64,000 nt of DNA, from assembly GCA_948684385.1 (NCBI GenBank), contig CAPQCU010000009.1, positions 16,008 through 80,007 on the forward strand. Direction: 5' to 3'. Position numbers and translations under genes: made by a program. The first letter of the stretch is position 1, and the number at the start of each line of letters is the position of its first letter. Positions 16,484 to 25,468 of the stretch are shown here, one piece after another. The DNA is from an uncultured bacterium. GTDB taxonomy: Bacteria; Cyanobacteriota; Vampirovibrionia; Gastranaerophilales; Gastranaerophilaceae. A model generated the notes under the pieces. That model had not been told where the DNA came from. It ran no database searches and saw only the letters and a list, made by a program, of their open reading frames with translations.

Positions 16484-17107
16484 ATGTTTACACAATTTTC
16501 TCCAAACATGCTGAAAACTTATGAACTTTGTCCAAAAAAGTTCTACTTAAAGTATGTTAAAAATATTTCCATGCCTGTTAATGATGATATTTTTGAGTTT
16601 GGTAAAAATATTCACGCACTGGCTTCATATTATTTGCGCGGTGAAAATATTGATAAGATGGAAAACTCCTTAACTGAACGTGAGCGTTTGGTCTGGGAGT
16701 ATCTGAAAGCTATAAAATATTTTTCTTATGAAGTAGTAAATACGGAATACAATCTTGCCGTAAAGCTTGGGGAAACATTCTTTGGCGGACGGCTTGATGC
16801 TCTCGTGAAAAAAGACGGGGAGTATTTTATTCTTGATTACAAAACAGGCTCTGCTCCTAAGAATGCCAAATTTGATTTTCAGACAATGATTTATATTCTT
16901 GCTGTTCGTGCATTTTTTAAAACTGATAAAGTCAATTTTGTGTATATAGATTTAAAAAATAGAGAAGAAGTTAAAATATCTTGCACACCTGAAACCGTCC
17001 AGGAATATGAAAAACGCTTGCTTCAGACCGTCGAAAAAATTAATACAGAAGAGGTTCCGGAGAAAAAGAAAGATTGCAGATGTGAGTATCTTTGCGTTTG
17101 TCATTAA
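16484..17107 (+). CDS. Stand-alone PD-(D/E)XK (RecB/Cas4-like) nuclease
   Basis: A 207-residue protein of the RecB-type nuclease fold. Catalytic motifs are GGRLDALV (Asp) and FILDYKTG (D-x-K), with an N-terminal SPNMLKTYELCPKKFYLKYV typical of Cas4/AddB C-terminal nucleases. The C-terminus carries CRCEYLCVC; with C25 (ELCPKKF) these could bind an iron-sulfur cluster as in Cas4 and AddB. No cas genes or CRISPR repeats are in the window, so a housekeeping repair role is more likely. GGAAGGAT precedes the ATG. Confidence 0.82.
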   Translation: MFTQFSPNMLKTYELCPKKFYLKYVKNISMPVNDDIFEFGKNIHALASYYLRGENIDKMENSLTERERLVWEYLKAIKYFSYEVVNTEYNLAVKLGETFFGGRLDALVKKDGEYFILDYKTGSAPKNAKFDFQTMIYILAVRAFFKTDKVNFVYIDLKNREEVKISCTPETVQEYEKRLLQTVEKINTEEVPEKKKDCRCEYLCVCH

Positions 17108-17118
17108 CGTGTTATAAT
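17091..17118 (+). promoter_or_regulatory. Possible promoter for tatD within the end of the nuclease gene
   Basis: TATAAT at 17113-17118 ends only 6 bases before the tatD ATG, with a weak TTTGCG -35 at 17091. If used, the tatD transcript would be leaderless or nearly so. Confidence 0.35.
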
Positions 17119-17124
17119 TTTCTT

Positions 17125-17889
17125 ATGAAAGATTATTTAATAGACACACATGCCCATATAGATATGCTTGAAGCGCCTTTGGCTGAAACAATCAAGCTGA
17201 TGGCGGAATATAATGTAAAAAAAGCTGTTATTCCTGCGGTAGAAGTCGGAACGCTGGATAAAGTTATTGAAACGGCAGAAGCTTATACAGATTTTTACGC
17301 AATGGTTGGAATTTTTCCGTCTGAAGCGAAAACTTATACTCCGGAAGTCGAAGCAAGACTGGTTGAGCTTGCTAAAAATCCTAAAGTTAAAGCAGTGGGT
17401 GAAATCGGGCTTGATTATTACTGGGATAAATCGTTTGTTGATTTGCAAAAAGAAGTTTTTGTAAAGCAGATTAAACTGGCTAATCACCTCAATTTACCCA
17501 TCGTTGTGCACGATAGAGAAGCGCATAAGGACACTTTTGATTTATTAAAAGAACATAATGAAGGTTCAAAAGTTTTGTTCCATTGCTTTTCAGGAAGTGT
17601 TGAGTTTATGCGTGAATGTGTGAAACAAGGCTGGTACATTGCTCTGGGCGGTGTTGTGACTTTTAAAAACGCTGTGAAAATGAAAGAGGTTGCGCAGGAA
17701 GTTCCGCTTGATAAGCTGGTTTTAGAAACAGACGCTCCTTATCTTACGCCTGTACCATACAGAGGCAAACCGAACACACCTGCTTATGTTTATTATGTAG
17801 CAGAAGAGATTGCAAAATTGAGAAACATGCCGGTTGAAGAGCTTATTAATATTACGACAGAGAACGCAGAAAGGTTTTTTGAGATTTGA
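17125..17889 (+). CDS. tatD: TatD-family metal-dependent DNase
   Basis: A 254-residue TIM-barrel hydrolase. Metal-ligand motifs are DTHAHIDM near the N-terminus, VGEIGLDYYWD, VVHDREAH, FHCFSG and ETDAPYLTP. TatD-family enzymes are 3'-5' nucleases, and some act on D-aminoacyl-tRNA. The true start is the ATG at 17125, which gives the canonical MKDYLIDTHAHID beginning, rather than the ATG at 17092 inside the nuclease gene. There is no Shine-Dalgarno sequence. The stop overlaps the tlyA start by 4 bases. Confidence 0.94.
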   Translation: MKDYLIDTHAHIDMLEAPLAETIKLMAEYNVKKAVIPAVEVGTLDKVIETAEAYTDFYAMVGIFPSEAKTYTPEVEARLVELAKNPKVKAVGEIGLDYYWDKSFVDLQKEVFVKQIKLANHLNLPIVVHDREAHKDTFDLLKEHNEGSKVLFHCFSGSVEFMRECVKQGWYIALGGVVTFKNAVKMKEVAQEVPLDKLVLETDAPYLTPVPYRGKPNTPAYVYYVAEEIAKLRNMPVEELINITTENAERFFEI

Positions 17890-18695
17890 GAAAAGAACGT
17901 TTGGACAAAATTTTGGTTGATTTGGGCTTTTTTGAAAATAAAAGTAAAGCTTCTGCTGCGATTTTAGCCGGTAATGTTATGATTGGAACGGAAGTTATTA
18001 CAAAAGCCGGTTTTCAAATTGACCCTTCTAAAGAGTATGATTTTAAAGTAAAATCCATGCCTTTTGTATCCAGAGGCGGATTTAAACTTAAAAAAGCTCT
18101 CGAAAGCTTTGATGTTATTGTGAAAGACAGGATTTGTTTTGATGCAGGAGCTTCAACGGGTGGGTTTACGGATTGTCTTTTACAAAATGGAGCAAAGTTT
18201 GTTTACGCCGTTGATGTCGGATACGGTCAACTTGATTGGAAGATAAGAAGCTCTGAAAAGGTTAAAACAATAGAAAAAACTAATCTTAAGATATGCGGGG
18301 TTAATGATATTTACGCAGAAGGTGAGCCGTTTGCGGATTTATTAGTCTCTGATTTATCGTTTATTTCTTTGACAAAAGTGCTTCCGAATTTAAAGACACT
18401 TATGAACCCTGAATTTCATGAGATGATTTGTCTTATTAAGCCTCAGTTTGAAGCCGGAAAAGAACTTGTGGAAAAAGGCGGAGTTGTAAAAGATAAAAAT
18501 ACGCATAAAATGGTTATTGAAAATGTTTTAAGTTGTATTAAAGAGCTTGGATATGTGATTAAGGGCTTAACTTACTCCTCAATCAAAGGCCCTGCCGGCA
18601 ACATTGAATACCTTGTATGGTTTAATACTGAAGCAGAAGAATGTGCGCTCAATATTGATGATGTCGTTAATCAGGCGCATGAAAATCTTAATTAA
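17886..18695 (+). CDS. tlyA: TlyA-family rRNA 2'-O-methyltransferase
   Basis: A 269-residue protein with an N-terminal S4 RNA-binding domain (ERLDKILVDLGF) and an FtsJ-like methyltransferase with SAM motif FDAGASTGGFTDCLL and catalytic-region DLSFISLTKVLP. TlyA makes 2'-O-methylcytidine in 16S and/or 23S rRNA and affects capreomycin sensitivity in mycobacteria. Start codon is TTG, overlapping the tatD stop (TTGA). A hairpin terminator follows. Confidence 0.93.
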   Translation: MRKERLDKILVDLGFFENKSKASAAILAGNVMIGTEVITKAGFQIDPSKEYDFKVKSMPFVSRGGFKLKKALESFDVIVKDRICFDAGASTGGFTDCLLQNGAKFVYAVDVGYGQLDWKIRSSEKVKTIEKTNLKICGVNDIYAEGEPFADLLVSDLSFISLTKVLPNLKTLMNPEFHEMICLIKPQFEAGKELVEKGGVVKDKNTHKMVIENVLSCIKELGYVIKGLTYSSIKGPAGNIEYLVWFNTEAEECALNIDDVVNQAHENLN

Positions 18696-18696
18696 A

Positions 18697-18722
18697 AAAG
18701 AGCCGGCATAAGCCAGCTCTTT
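18697..18722. terminator. Bidirectional terminator between tlyA and rpmB
   Basis: AAAGAGC and GCTCTTT arms with an inner GGC/GCC pair and ATAA loop. It sits between two converging genes and has T-rich flanks on both sides. Confidence 0.82.
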
Positions 18723-18745
18723 CAGTAATCCTTGTTGTAGAAAAA

Positions 18746-18937
18746 CTATACAGCTTTTTGAACTTTGCCTGCTCTTAAGCAAGAAGTGCAAACTGTCATT
18801 TTCTTTGTTTGACCATTTACATTAACTCTGATTTCTTGTAAATTTGGTGATTGTCTTTTTACAATTTGTTTATGAGAGAATGTTAATTTAGCTGCTTTAA
18901 TAGGAGTTTTTCCGCATACTTCACATTTTTTTGACAT
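18746..18937 (-). CDS. rpmB: 50S ribosomal protein L28
   Basis: A 63-residue L28, full length for the bacterial form. It has the zinc-type cysteines CEVCG at the start and CTSC near the end, and the conserved FSHKQIVKRQSPNLQ segment. It is monocistronic and converges on tlyA. Confidence 0.96.
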   Translation of the reverse strand: MSKKCEVCGKTPIKAAKLTFSHKQIVKRQSPNLQEIRVNVNGQTKKMTVCTSCLRAGKVQKAV

Positions 18938-19075
18938 TGTTATATTTCCTTCTTTCTACCAGTGTAATATAAGTGTACCCTAAACGATTTTATTTGACAA
19001 GGGTTATTGTAAAATTTTATTAAGGGGGGGAAATAAAAAGTAAATTCATTTCTTTTACATGGTTTATATCTGCGT

Positions 19076-19717
19076 ATGCAAATCTCAAATTCAAACAACT
19101 TAAATTTTCAAGCAAGAAAAATTGCGTTAACACGAAATGTGTTTAACGGAGTCAAAACGCATATTGATTTGTATGAACTTTCTTCTAAAGATACAAAATT
19201 TTTAGAAAAATTGAGAGATAAAATAAATATTCCTGAACTCATGCCGGATTTGGCAAAGCCTGATGCTAAAAGCTGGCAGGATGTATTAAATTTTACAATT
19301 AATGCAGCTCTTGATAAATCTATCAAAAAATACTTAGCTGTTAGCAATCAAAAACCATGCGGAATTATGGCTCTTCAAAAAGAAGGAAGAACGATGAATC
19401 TTTTAGGAATTTCTTCTATTCCAATTGGGGTTAATCAAAAAGCTAATTATGCTGCAACTACTTTATTCTGTCAGTTATTTCAAAATGCAAAAAATTCAAA
19501 ACCTAACAGAATAGTTCTGGAAGCTGTACGCAATAGCGGCTTTGACCTCGTTTCAAGATACAAAGAAAAAGGTTTTTTCCCTGGAGAAACCGGTGAAAGA
19601 TATATTTCTATGAAATGTCCGAAAAGGCAAATCATTCCGCAGTTTAAAAAGTTACAAGCTGCAACAAACTACACACCTGTAAAAACTAAAGAAGTTGAGA
19701 TTGATTCTTTTATCTAA
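19076..19717 (+). CDS. GNAT-like protein with N-terminal LNFQA motif
   Basis: A 213-residue protein whose middle (about 85-170) follows an acetyltransferase pattern: KPCGIMALQKEG, a beta-strand GISSIP, then helix FCQLFQNAKNS and IVLEAVRNSGFDLVSRYKEKGF. This resembles GNAT folds, but the acetyl-CoA R/Q-x-x-G-x-G/A loop is not clear. The N-terminus is MQISNSNNLNFQARKI, carrying the F-x-A motif seen in unrelated proteins of this window. Its stop overlaps the pentapeptide-repeat gene tail to tail by 4 bases. Confidence 0.6.
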   Translation: MQISNSNNLNFQARKIALTRNVFNGVKTHIDLYELSSKDTKFLEKLRDKINIPELMPDLAKPDAKSWQDVLNFTINAALDKSIKKYLAVSNQKPCGIMALQKEGRTMNLLGISSIPIGVNQKANYAATTLFCQLFQNAKNSKPNRIVLEAVRNSGFDLVSRYKEKGFFPGETGERYISMKCPKRQIIPQFKKLQAATNYTPVKTKEVEIDSFI

Positions 19718-20235
19718 TAATCAGACTGCTGAAAATCGTCTTCATCTTGAAGTGAAGACAAATCAGAAGAACAGCTTGAGTCAAATTCTTCCGGCAAATA
19801 TTCGTTATCCGGCCAAACAGTGTCCTCGTCAAATCTGCAGGCACTTAAGTTTTCTGACATTGAAAAATCTGTGTTTGTAAGTTCTGCACCCTGAAAAATT
19901 GAGCCTGCCATATCTGCGTCAGAAAAATTGCTGTAATCAACTTTAGAATAACTAAAATCAGTTCCGTTTAGAACAGCTTCATTAAAAGTACATTCAACAA
20001 TATTTGCTCTTGTAAAATCAACAGAAGTTAAATCACTGCAATCAAACTTTACTTCGGTAAGGTGCGCATCTGCAAAAGATGAAGATGTTAAATCAACATT
20101 TACAAATTCTGCTCCTTCAATATTTGCACCGCTAAAATCTGTTTCGCTTAAATCTACGCTTCCGCTTTTTACTTCCTGATTGAACGCTTCTACATCAGTT
20201 AATACAAGGTTTACTAATTCTTCTTTTGATAACAT
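19714..20235 (-). CDS. Pentapeptide repeat protein
   Basis: A 173-residue protein with about 20 tandem A(D/N)LXX-type pentapeptides between residues 28 and 130 (for example DFSGANIEGAEFVNV, DFTRANIVE), predicting a right-handed quadrilateral beta-helix. A short acidic, serine-rich tail follows. The molecular role of such proteins varies (some mimic DNA). It is the last gene of a minus-strand operon behind two response regulators, 12 bases after the previous stop, so it may belong to that signalling unit. Confidence 0.88.
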   Translation of the reverse strand: MLSKEELVNLVLTDVEAFNQEVKSGSVDLSETDFSGANIEGAEFVNVDLTSSSFADAHLTEVKFDCSDLTSVDFTRANIVECTFNEAVLNGTDFSYSKVDYSNFSDADMAGSIFQGAELTNTDFSMSENLSACRFDEDTVWPDNEYLPEEFDSSCSSDLSSLQDEDDFQQSDY

Positions 20236-20247
20236 TGATTTTTCCTT

Positions 20248-20868
20248 TTAATTAATTAAATTTATCTGCATTGCAAGCAAAACAGCCTGCGTTCTGTTTG
20301 AAACTTTAAGCTTCTTAAAAATACTGTTTAAATGCGTTTTTACTGTTACATCTCTTACACATAACTTGTCTGCAATTTCCTGATTGCTTGCTCCTTTTGC
20401 AACAAGCGCAAGAACTTCTTTTTCTTTAGGCGTAAGAGCATCAATATTTACATTTTTGTTGATTTCCTGTTTTGGCGCTGATTCTTTTTGCCATTCACAT
20501 CTTCTTAATACCGCTTCGATTCTTGCGAGAAGATTAGGAAGAATAAACGGCTTCACAACATAATCATCAGCACCTATTCTTAAGCCTGAAACAATTTTCT
20601 GGTCTTCGCTTACAGCCGTAATCATAATAACCGGAATATATTTAATCTTCTTATTGCTTCGAATGGCTTTAAGTGTATCCCAGCCGTCCATATTTGGCAT
20701 CATAACGTCAAGAAGGATTAAGTCAAAAGCACCTTCTTTTTGCTCAAGAATTTTTAAAGCTTCAAGCCCGTCTTCTGCTACAGTTATATCGTATCCGTAC
20801 ATCGGAAGCGCATCTGCTAAGTATTTCGGGTTATCATCAACCACCAGTATTGAAGCAATTCCATTCAT
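20248..20868 (-). CDS. Response regulator, receiver plus LuxR-type HTH
   Basis: A 206-residue two-domain regulator. The receiver has VVDD at 9-12, phosphoacceptor D54 (LLDVMMPNMDG) and the KPF lysine region. A LuxR/FixJ-type helix-turn-helix follows (LTPKEKEVLALVAKGASNQEIADKL). The receiver is closer to OmpR/PleD-like receivers than to the NarL receiver of its neighbour. It sits 3 bases after the upstream regulator gene; no histidine kinase is in the operon. Confidence 0.93.
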   Translation of the reverse strand: MNGIASILVVDDNPKYLADALPMYGYDITVAEDGLEALKILEQKEGAFDLILLDVMMPNMDGWDTLKAIRSNKKIKYIPVIMITAVSEDQKIVSGLRIGADDYVVKPFILPNLLARIEAVLRRCEWQKESAPKQEINKNVNIDALTPKEKEVLALVAKGASNQEIADKLCVRDVTVKTHLNSIFKKLKVSNRTQAVLLAMQINLIN

Positions 20869-20871
20869 TTA

Positions 20872-21519
20872 TTAAACCAGTCTTTCTTTCAAAGCCTTAA
20901 GTGCTGCTTGTAGTCTATCATCTACTTCAAGTTTTTGCAATATGCTTGCTACATGAGCTTTTGTTGTATTAATACTAACAAAAAGTTCTTTTGCAATTTC
21001 AATGTTACTGTATCCTTCTGTAATAAGTTTTAAAATCTGGGTCTCACGTGAAGTTAAGCCGTAATTTTTTTCAGGTTTTGAAGAGCCTGAGCTCTGTGAT
21101 TTTGTAGCAGCTTCAAGTACAATATGTGAAATTGAAGGATCAAACCATGCCGCTCCGTCAAGAACAGACTGCACTACCTGAATAAGTCTCTTAGGATTGA
21201 TTTCTTTTGAGCAATAAGCATTTGCACCTGCTTTTAAACTGTTTAAAACTTCCTGCTCATCGTTGTGAGATGTCAGAACTACAATTTTTATATCTTTGTT
21301 TAAATCTTTAATTTCTTTAGTTGCCTGAATTCCGTTCATGCCGGGAAGCCCTAAGTCCATTATTATCAGATTGATTTCATTTGAAGAAGCGATATCAATA
21401 CCTTTTTCAGCAGACTCGGCTTCATAAATTTTTTCAATAAAATCACACGCTTCAAAAGCTGTCTTAAGCCCAAATCTTGTTAACTCATGGTCTTCTACAA
21501 TTAAAATGTTACTCTTCAT
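20872..21519 (-). CDS. NarL/FixJ-type response regulator
   Basis: A 215-residue regulator starting MKSNILIVEDHELTR. Receiver D55 (IMDLGLPGMNG) and LTSH precede a GerE/LuxR helix-turn-helix (LTSRETQILKLITEGYSNIEIAKEL). A GTG at 21525 is possible, but the ATG at 21519 gives the canonical start and overlaps the TPR gene end by 11 bases. It is clearly paralogous to the regulator at 56076-56762 (shared DLGL-GMNGI-AT, NKDIK, LTSH). Confidence 0.93.
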   Translation of the reverse strand: MKSNILIVEDHELTRFGLKTAFEACDFIEKIYEAESAEKGIDIASSNEINLIIMDLGLPGMNGIQATKEIKDLNKDIKIVVLTSHNDEQEVLNSLKAGANAYCSKEINPKRLIQVVQSVLDGAAWFDPSISHIVLEAATKSQSSGSSKPEKNYGLTSRETQILKLITEGYSNIEIAKELFVSINTTKAHVASILQKLEVDDRLQAALKALKERLV

Positions 21520-23026
21520 ACACACTATGCCCCGGATTTACATCTGCTGCATAATCAGAATTTAGGGCAGAGCACCTGATTAAAGACTGATTTGCAAGTT
21601 CTATATCTCCCTTTGCCCTGAGTACAAGGCTAAGATAATAATAATATTTGAAATTATTTGAGTCAATATAATATGAATTGTTAAGATATGCAGCTGCCTG
21701 AGTAAAATTTTTGTCGCGTATTGCAAGATTAGCTAATCCGAGCCAGATTTCATTATTTGAAATATCTATAGCAGCTACTTTTGGAAGGTAATAATCAGCT
21801 TTATGAGGAAAAACTTGAAGTGATTCTACAAGCAAATCTTCATTTCCTTCATTTTTCTTTAAGAGTTTTTCATAAAGTTTTTTTGATTTTTTGTCTTTCT
21901 CCAGAGCAAGATATGTTTTTGCAAGACCTACTGAAGGTTCAATGTCTTTAGTTAATTTTCTTGCTTTTTGATAATATTTTAAAGCATATTCATATTTTCT
22001 GTTGTCATAACTCAAATCCGCAAGAGTAATTGCTGCCAGATAATTGTTTTTGTCCTCTCTGTAAGCACGTGATGCGAATTCTTCTCCTTTTTGGATATCA
22101 TCATTATCATAATAAATCTTACCAAGAAGAGAAAATATCAACGGGCTGTATTGTTTTGCCTGTAAAATAGAAGATTGAAGTACTTTTGTTGCAAGAAGAC
22201 TTTTTTCCTGCAAATGGTAATAATAAGCAAGATGATAATCTTTTAGAGGGTCATCTTTTGATGTTTTGTAAAGAACATACTCTTCTACAGCCTGAATTTT
22301 TTTCTGAAAATCAAGAGTTAAGAACTCGGTCTTTTTGATTTTTTCAAGCAGCTTAAGTGCTTGCTTAGGTTTATTGGAATCAGCAAGAATTTTTGCTTTT
22401 AATGATAAATAATTTACATTGGTATCATTTTCTACAATAGCATTGTTAATGTATTTCAATGCCTGAGCAAGGTTATTTGATTTATAATACCCGAGTGCAA
22501 TCAAATAATTTTTATAATCGCTTTCACTTGCCTGAGCACTGTTTAAAAGCTCAGAAGTAGTTTCTATTGCCATATTGTTGTATACAATATTTGAATAAGC
22601 ATCTGCAAGATATATGATATCGCGCTGGCTTACCATTGAGGACGGATAGTAAAATCTTTTGATATCTTTAATATAAGATTCTGTAAACCCGTTTTTATCA
22701 AGCTTTGTGAGTAAATCATTTGTAAGGTCAAAAAAACCGTACTCAGCCATTTTGATGCCATAAACAAGAAAAACATAATCGTCATGTGAAGCTCTTTGAA
22801 TAAGGTCATTGAAATCATCATAAGACGCTTTAACATTACTCTGGGCAAACCTGTTTTCGGCAGAAGCGTATTTTGATTTGACAAAATTATCTTTTACTAC
22901 CATTTCCATATTTGCCACATTTGTTTCAGCTTTAACTTTTAAAGGCTTCGCTTCATCTGCGTATACAGATGAAACTCCTGTCATAATTAATGCCGTTATT
23001 AGTAGTTTTTGTAATGTTTTATTCAT
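21509..23026 (-). CDS. Exported TPR-repeat protein
   Basis: A 505-residue protein with a Sec signal peptide (MNKTLQKLLITALIMTGVSS, cleavage near VYA-DE) and at least ten TPR-like helical pairs from residue 60 onward, for example ALKYINNAIVENDTNVNYLS. Such proteins act as periplasmic or surface scaffolds. It overlaps the GAF/HD-GYP gene by 8 bases upstream and the response regulator by 11 bases downstream, so the TPR protein is embedded in a signalling operon. Confidence 0.88.
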   Translation of the reverse strand: MNKTLQKLLITALIMTGVSSVYADEAKPLKVKAETNVANMEMVVKDNFVKSKYASAENRFAQSNVKASYDDFNDLIQRASHDDYVFLVYGIKMAEYGFFDLTNDLLTKLDKNGFTESYIKDIKRFYYPSSMVSQRDIIYLADAYSNIVYNNMAIETTSELLNSAQASESDYKNYLIALGYYKSNNLAQALKYINNAIVENDTNVNYLSLKAKILADSNKPKQALKLLEKIKKTEFLTLDFQKKIQAVEEYVLYKTSKDDPLKDYHLAYYYHLQEKSLLATKVLQSSILQAKQYSPLIFSLLGKIYYDNDDIQKGEEFASRAYREDKNNYLAAITLADLSYDNRKYEYALKYYQKARKLTKDIEPSVGLAKTYLALEKDKKSKKLYEKLLKKNEGNEDLLVESLQVFPHKADYYLPKVAAIDISNNEIWLGLANLAIRDKNFTQAAAYLNNSYYIDSNNFKYYYYLSLVLRAKGDIELANQSLIRCSALNSDYAADVNPGHSVYEE

Positions 23027-24686
23027 GCTCTAAATCAATACCCACGTAGTAAGTGTTAAAAACTTGTAGTAATTTGTTACTACAATTATTTACTATTGAG
23101 TAATATAAATCAAGTAGATTATATTTCTCTAAAGTTTTTAAATCTTCTTTTGCAATAGTCATGTGATTTTCAGTTGTAAACACATCAACTATTTTGTTAA
23201 GTTTTATATCAAGAAACTTTTCTACAACAAGCGGGTCAAAATGACTTCCTGCACCGTTTTTGATAATATCAATAACTTTTTCAATCGGCATTTTATCACG
23301 ATAATGCCTTTTGGAAGTAATTGCATCAAATACGTCAGAAACTGCCAGTATTCTGCCTCCAAACGGAATCTCTTCACCTTTAAGATGTCTGTAATATCCG
23401 CTTCCGTCAAATTTTTCATGGTGAGAGCAGGCAATCTCTGTAATCTCCTGGAAATCCTTGGACATGTGAATTTTTTCTAAGATATGATGCGTTATTTCTA
23501 CGTGCTGCTGAATATGCTTGTACTCTTCAGGTGTTAGCTTTCCTTCTTTTTGAAGTACAGAATCTCTAATCCCGATTTTACCTATATCATGGAGTGCAGC
23601 AGCTTTTTCTAAGATATACAAATCATTCTTTTCCATTCCGAATTCCTGCGCAATTAAAGAAGCATACATTTTTACTCTGGAAGAATGACCTGATGTTATT
23701 TTGTCACGTGCATCTATAGATGTTGCAAGAGTTTCAATAAAGCTGTCCAACACAACTTTTTGTTCTTCCAAAAGTTTTCTCTGTCTTTCGAAAAGCTGCG
23801 CGTTTTCTAATGAAATACCGGCGCTGGATGCAATCGCAATAAGTAAATCTTCGTCATCAGGAGTGAAATATTCATCAAACTTATTGAGCACCTGAAATAC
23901 ACCGATGATTTCCTGATTAAAGTTTTTAATCGGCATGCAGAGAATTGTTTTTGTTCTATAACCTGTTTTCTTGTCTACATCAGAATTAAAGCGCTTATCG
24001 CTATAAGCGTCTTTAATATTTATAGTTTCACCGGTCTGCATAACATGACCTGCAAGTCCTTTATCAGCTGGTATTCTAAGTTCTTTTATATCTAATCCTG
24101 TTGCAACTTTTGAATAAAGCTCGTTTTTATCTTTGTCAAAAAGATAAACAGTGCACCTGTCAGCATTTAAAGCTGTTTTTGTTTCTTCTGCAATAGTTTT
24201 AATTAATAAGTCAATGTTTTTTTCTGCAGCAACCGCCTGACCTATATTAACCAGCGCAATAAGCGGGTCTTTTGTCTGGTTATGGTTGTTGTAATGGCTG
24301 ATAGGAGGGCATTTTAATAACTTATTCATTTTTTCAAAGAAATCGGTTCTTTGATTTTTAATAGAAAGTTTGCGCGCTTTATTGTAATTGATTGCGTATA
24401 AAGCCGTATTTTTTTCTGAAAAGTTAACAAATCCCAAAATCATTTCATGCAAAATTTTGGTGATAGCATCTTCCGCCTGATCAACCAGAAAATCCGCATC
24501 ATTCATAAACTGGTAAAAACTGTTATAATCTTTTTTTAGAAAAGCGCCTAATGCAAGCAAGCTAAAGCATATAGCTGTATCGTCTTTATAAATATCTTTG
24601 TGCTTTTCAATTACTTCTTTTACTTCTTCATACCCGCCGTCGAGTATTTCTGAAACTGACTCATAAATAAAATTTTCTAAAGTCAT
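23019..24686 (-). CDS. GAF plus HD-GYP domain protein (probable cyclic-di-GMP phosphodiesterase)
   Basis: A 555-residue cytoplasmic protein. It has a helical N-terminal 140 residues, a GAF domain at about 145-300 (NADRCTVYLFDK, LRIPADKGLAGHV) and an HD-GYP domain at about 325-520. The metal-binding HDIGKIGI and HHEKFDGSGYY motifs are present, but the GYP signature reads GYY. HD-GYP enzymes hydrolyse cyclic-di-GMP (or cGAMP). It is first in an operon with a TPR protein, two response regulators and a pentapeptide protein. Confidence 0.9.
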   Translation of the reverse strand: MTLENFIYESVSEILDGGYEEVKEVIEKHKDIYKDDTAICFSLLALGAFLKKDYNSFYQFMNDADFLVDQAEDAITKILHEMILGFVNFSEKNTALYAINYNKARKLSIKNQRTDFFEKMNKLLKCPPISHYNNHNQTKDPLIALVNIGQAVAAEKNIDLLIKTIAEETKTALNADRCTVYLFDKDKNELYSKVATGLDIKELRIPADKGLAGHVMQTGETINIKDAYSDKRFNSDVDKKTGYRTKTILCMPIKNFNQEIIGVFQVLNKFDEYFTPDDEDLLIAIASSAGISLENAQLFERQRKLLEEQKVVLDSFIETLATSIDARDKITSGHSSRVKMYASLIAQEFGMEKNDLYILEKAAALHDIGKIGIRDSVLQKEGKLTPEEYKHIQQHVEITHHILEKIHMSKDFQEITEIACSHHEKFDGSGYYRHLKGEEIPFGGRILAVSDVFDAITSKRHYRDKMPIEKVIDIIKNGAGSHFDPLVVEKFLDIKLNKIVDVFTTENHMTIAKEDLKTLEKYNLLDLYYSIVNNCSNKLLQVFNTYYVGIDLEHE

Positions 24687-24761
24687 TTCACCCTCTCTTG
24701 TTTATTTTATAATATAATAAAATTTGTTTGCAGACAACAATTAATTATTTGGGAAACTTAC

Positions 24762-25439
24762 ATGAATAAGATTTCAATACTTGTACCGGTATATAACGAG
24801 AAAAATTCACTGTTAGAAATTTTAAAACAGATTGAAAATGTTGATTTCGGTTTAGAAAAAGAAATTATCTTGATTGATGATTTTTCAACAGACGGAACAC
24901 GCGAACTTTATTCAGAGCTTCCTTATAAAATTCTTTATCACGATAAAAATATGGGAAAAGGAGCTGCTTTAAGAACCGGATTAAGTGCTGCAACCGGTGA
25001 TGTAATTATTATTCAGGATGCAGATTTAGAATATAATCCAATAGATTACCTGCCTCTGGTTAAACTAATTGTTAACGGAAGTGCAGATGTTGTGTACGGC
25101 TCAAGACTCGCGGATAAAAGAAATAGCGGTAAATTTTTATTTTTGAGCTATCTTGCTAATATCACACTTTCTCTTATTACAAGAATTTTGTATGGCACAT
25201 ATCTTACTGATATGGAAACTTGTTATAAAGCTTTTAGAGCAGATATAATCAAAGACATTACAATTGAGTCTAACAGATTTGATTTTGAACCGGAAATCAC
25301 TGCAAAAGTTTTAAAACGCGGTGTCCGTTTTATGGAAGCTCCTATTTCATATAATGCAAGAACAAATGAGGAAGGCAAAAAAATTGGCTGGAGAGATGGT
25401 GTTCAGGCAATAAGGGCTTTGATAAAATACAGGTTTTAA
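24762..25439 (+). CDS. GT2-family glycosyltransferase, dolichol-phosphate-mannose synthase-like
   Basis: A 225-residue GT-A glycosyltransferase. It has the nucleotide-binding LVPVYNEKNS, DDFSTDGT, the metal-binding QDADLEYNP (DxD variant) and YGSRL. It lacks the C-terminal membrane helices of ArnC/GtrB types, so it resembles soluble DPM1-like enzymes that act on polyprenyl phosphate. It converges on glmU. Confidence 0.88.
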   Translation: MNKISILVPVYNEKNSLLEILKQIENVDFGLEKEIILIDDFSTDGTRELYSELPYKILYHDKNMGKGAALRTGLSAATGDVIIIQDADLEYNPIDYLPLVKLIVNGSADVVYGSRLADKRNSGKFLFLSYLANITLSLITRILYGTYLTDMETCYKAFRADIIKDITIESNRFDFEPEITAKVLKRGVRFMEAPISYNARTNEEGKKIGWRDGVQAIRALIKYRF

Positions 25440-25440
25440 A

Positions 25441-25468
25441 AAAAAGCGGCTTTTAAAGCCGCTTTTTT
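25441..25468. terminator. Bidirectional terminator between the GT2 gene and glmU
   Basis: GCGGCTTT pairs with AAAGCCGC, with A5 before and T6 after. It overlaps the glmU stop codon and serves both converging genes. Confidence 0.9.

Noticed and set aside
16484..17107. Cas4 as a sign of a CRISPR system
   Set aside because: No spaced direct repeats and no cas1/cas2 in the window; the nuclease is better treated as stand-alone.
19076..19717. Antisense frame 19108-19347 opposite the GNAT-like gene
   Set aside because: It lacks a ribosome-binding site and overlaps a longer, better supported frame.
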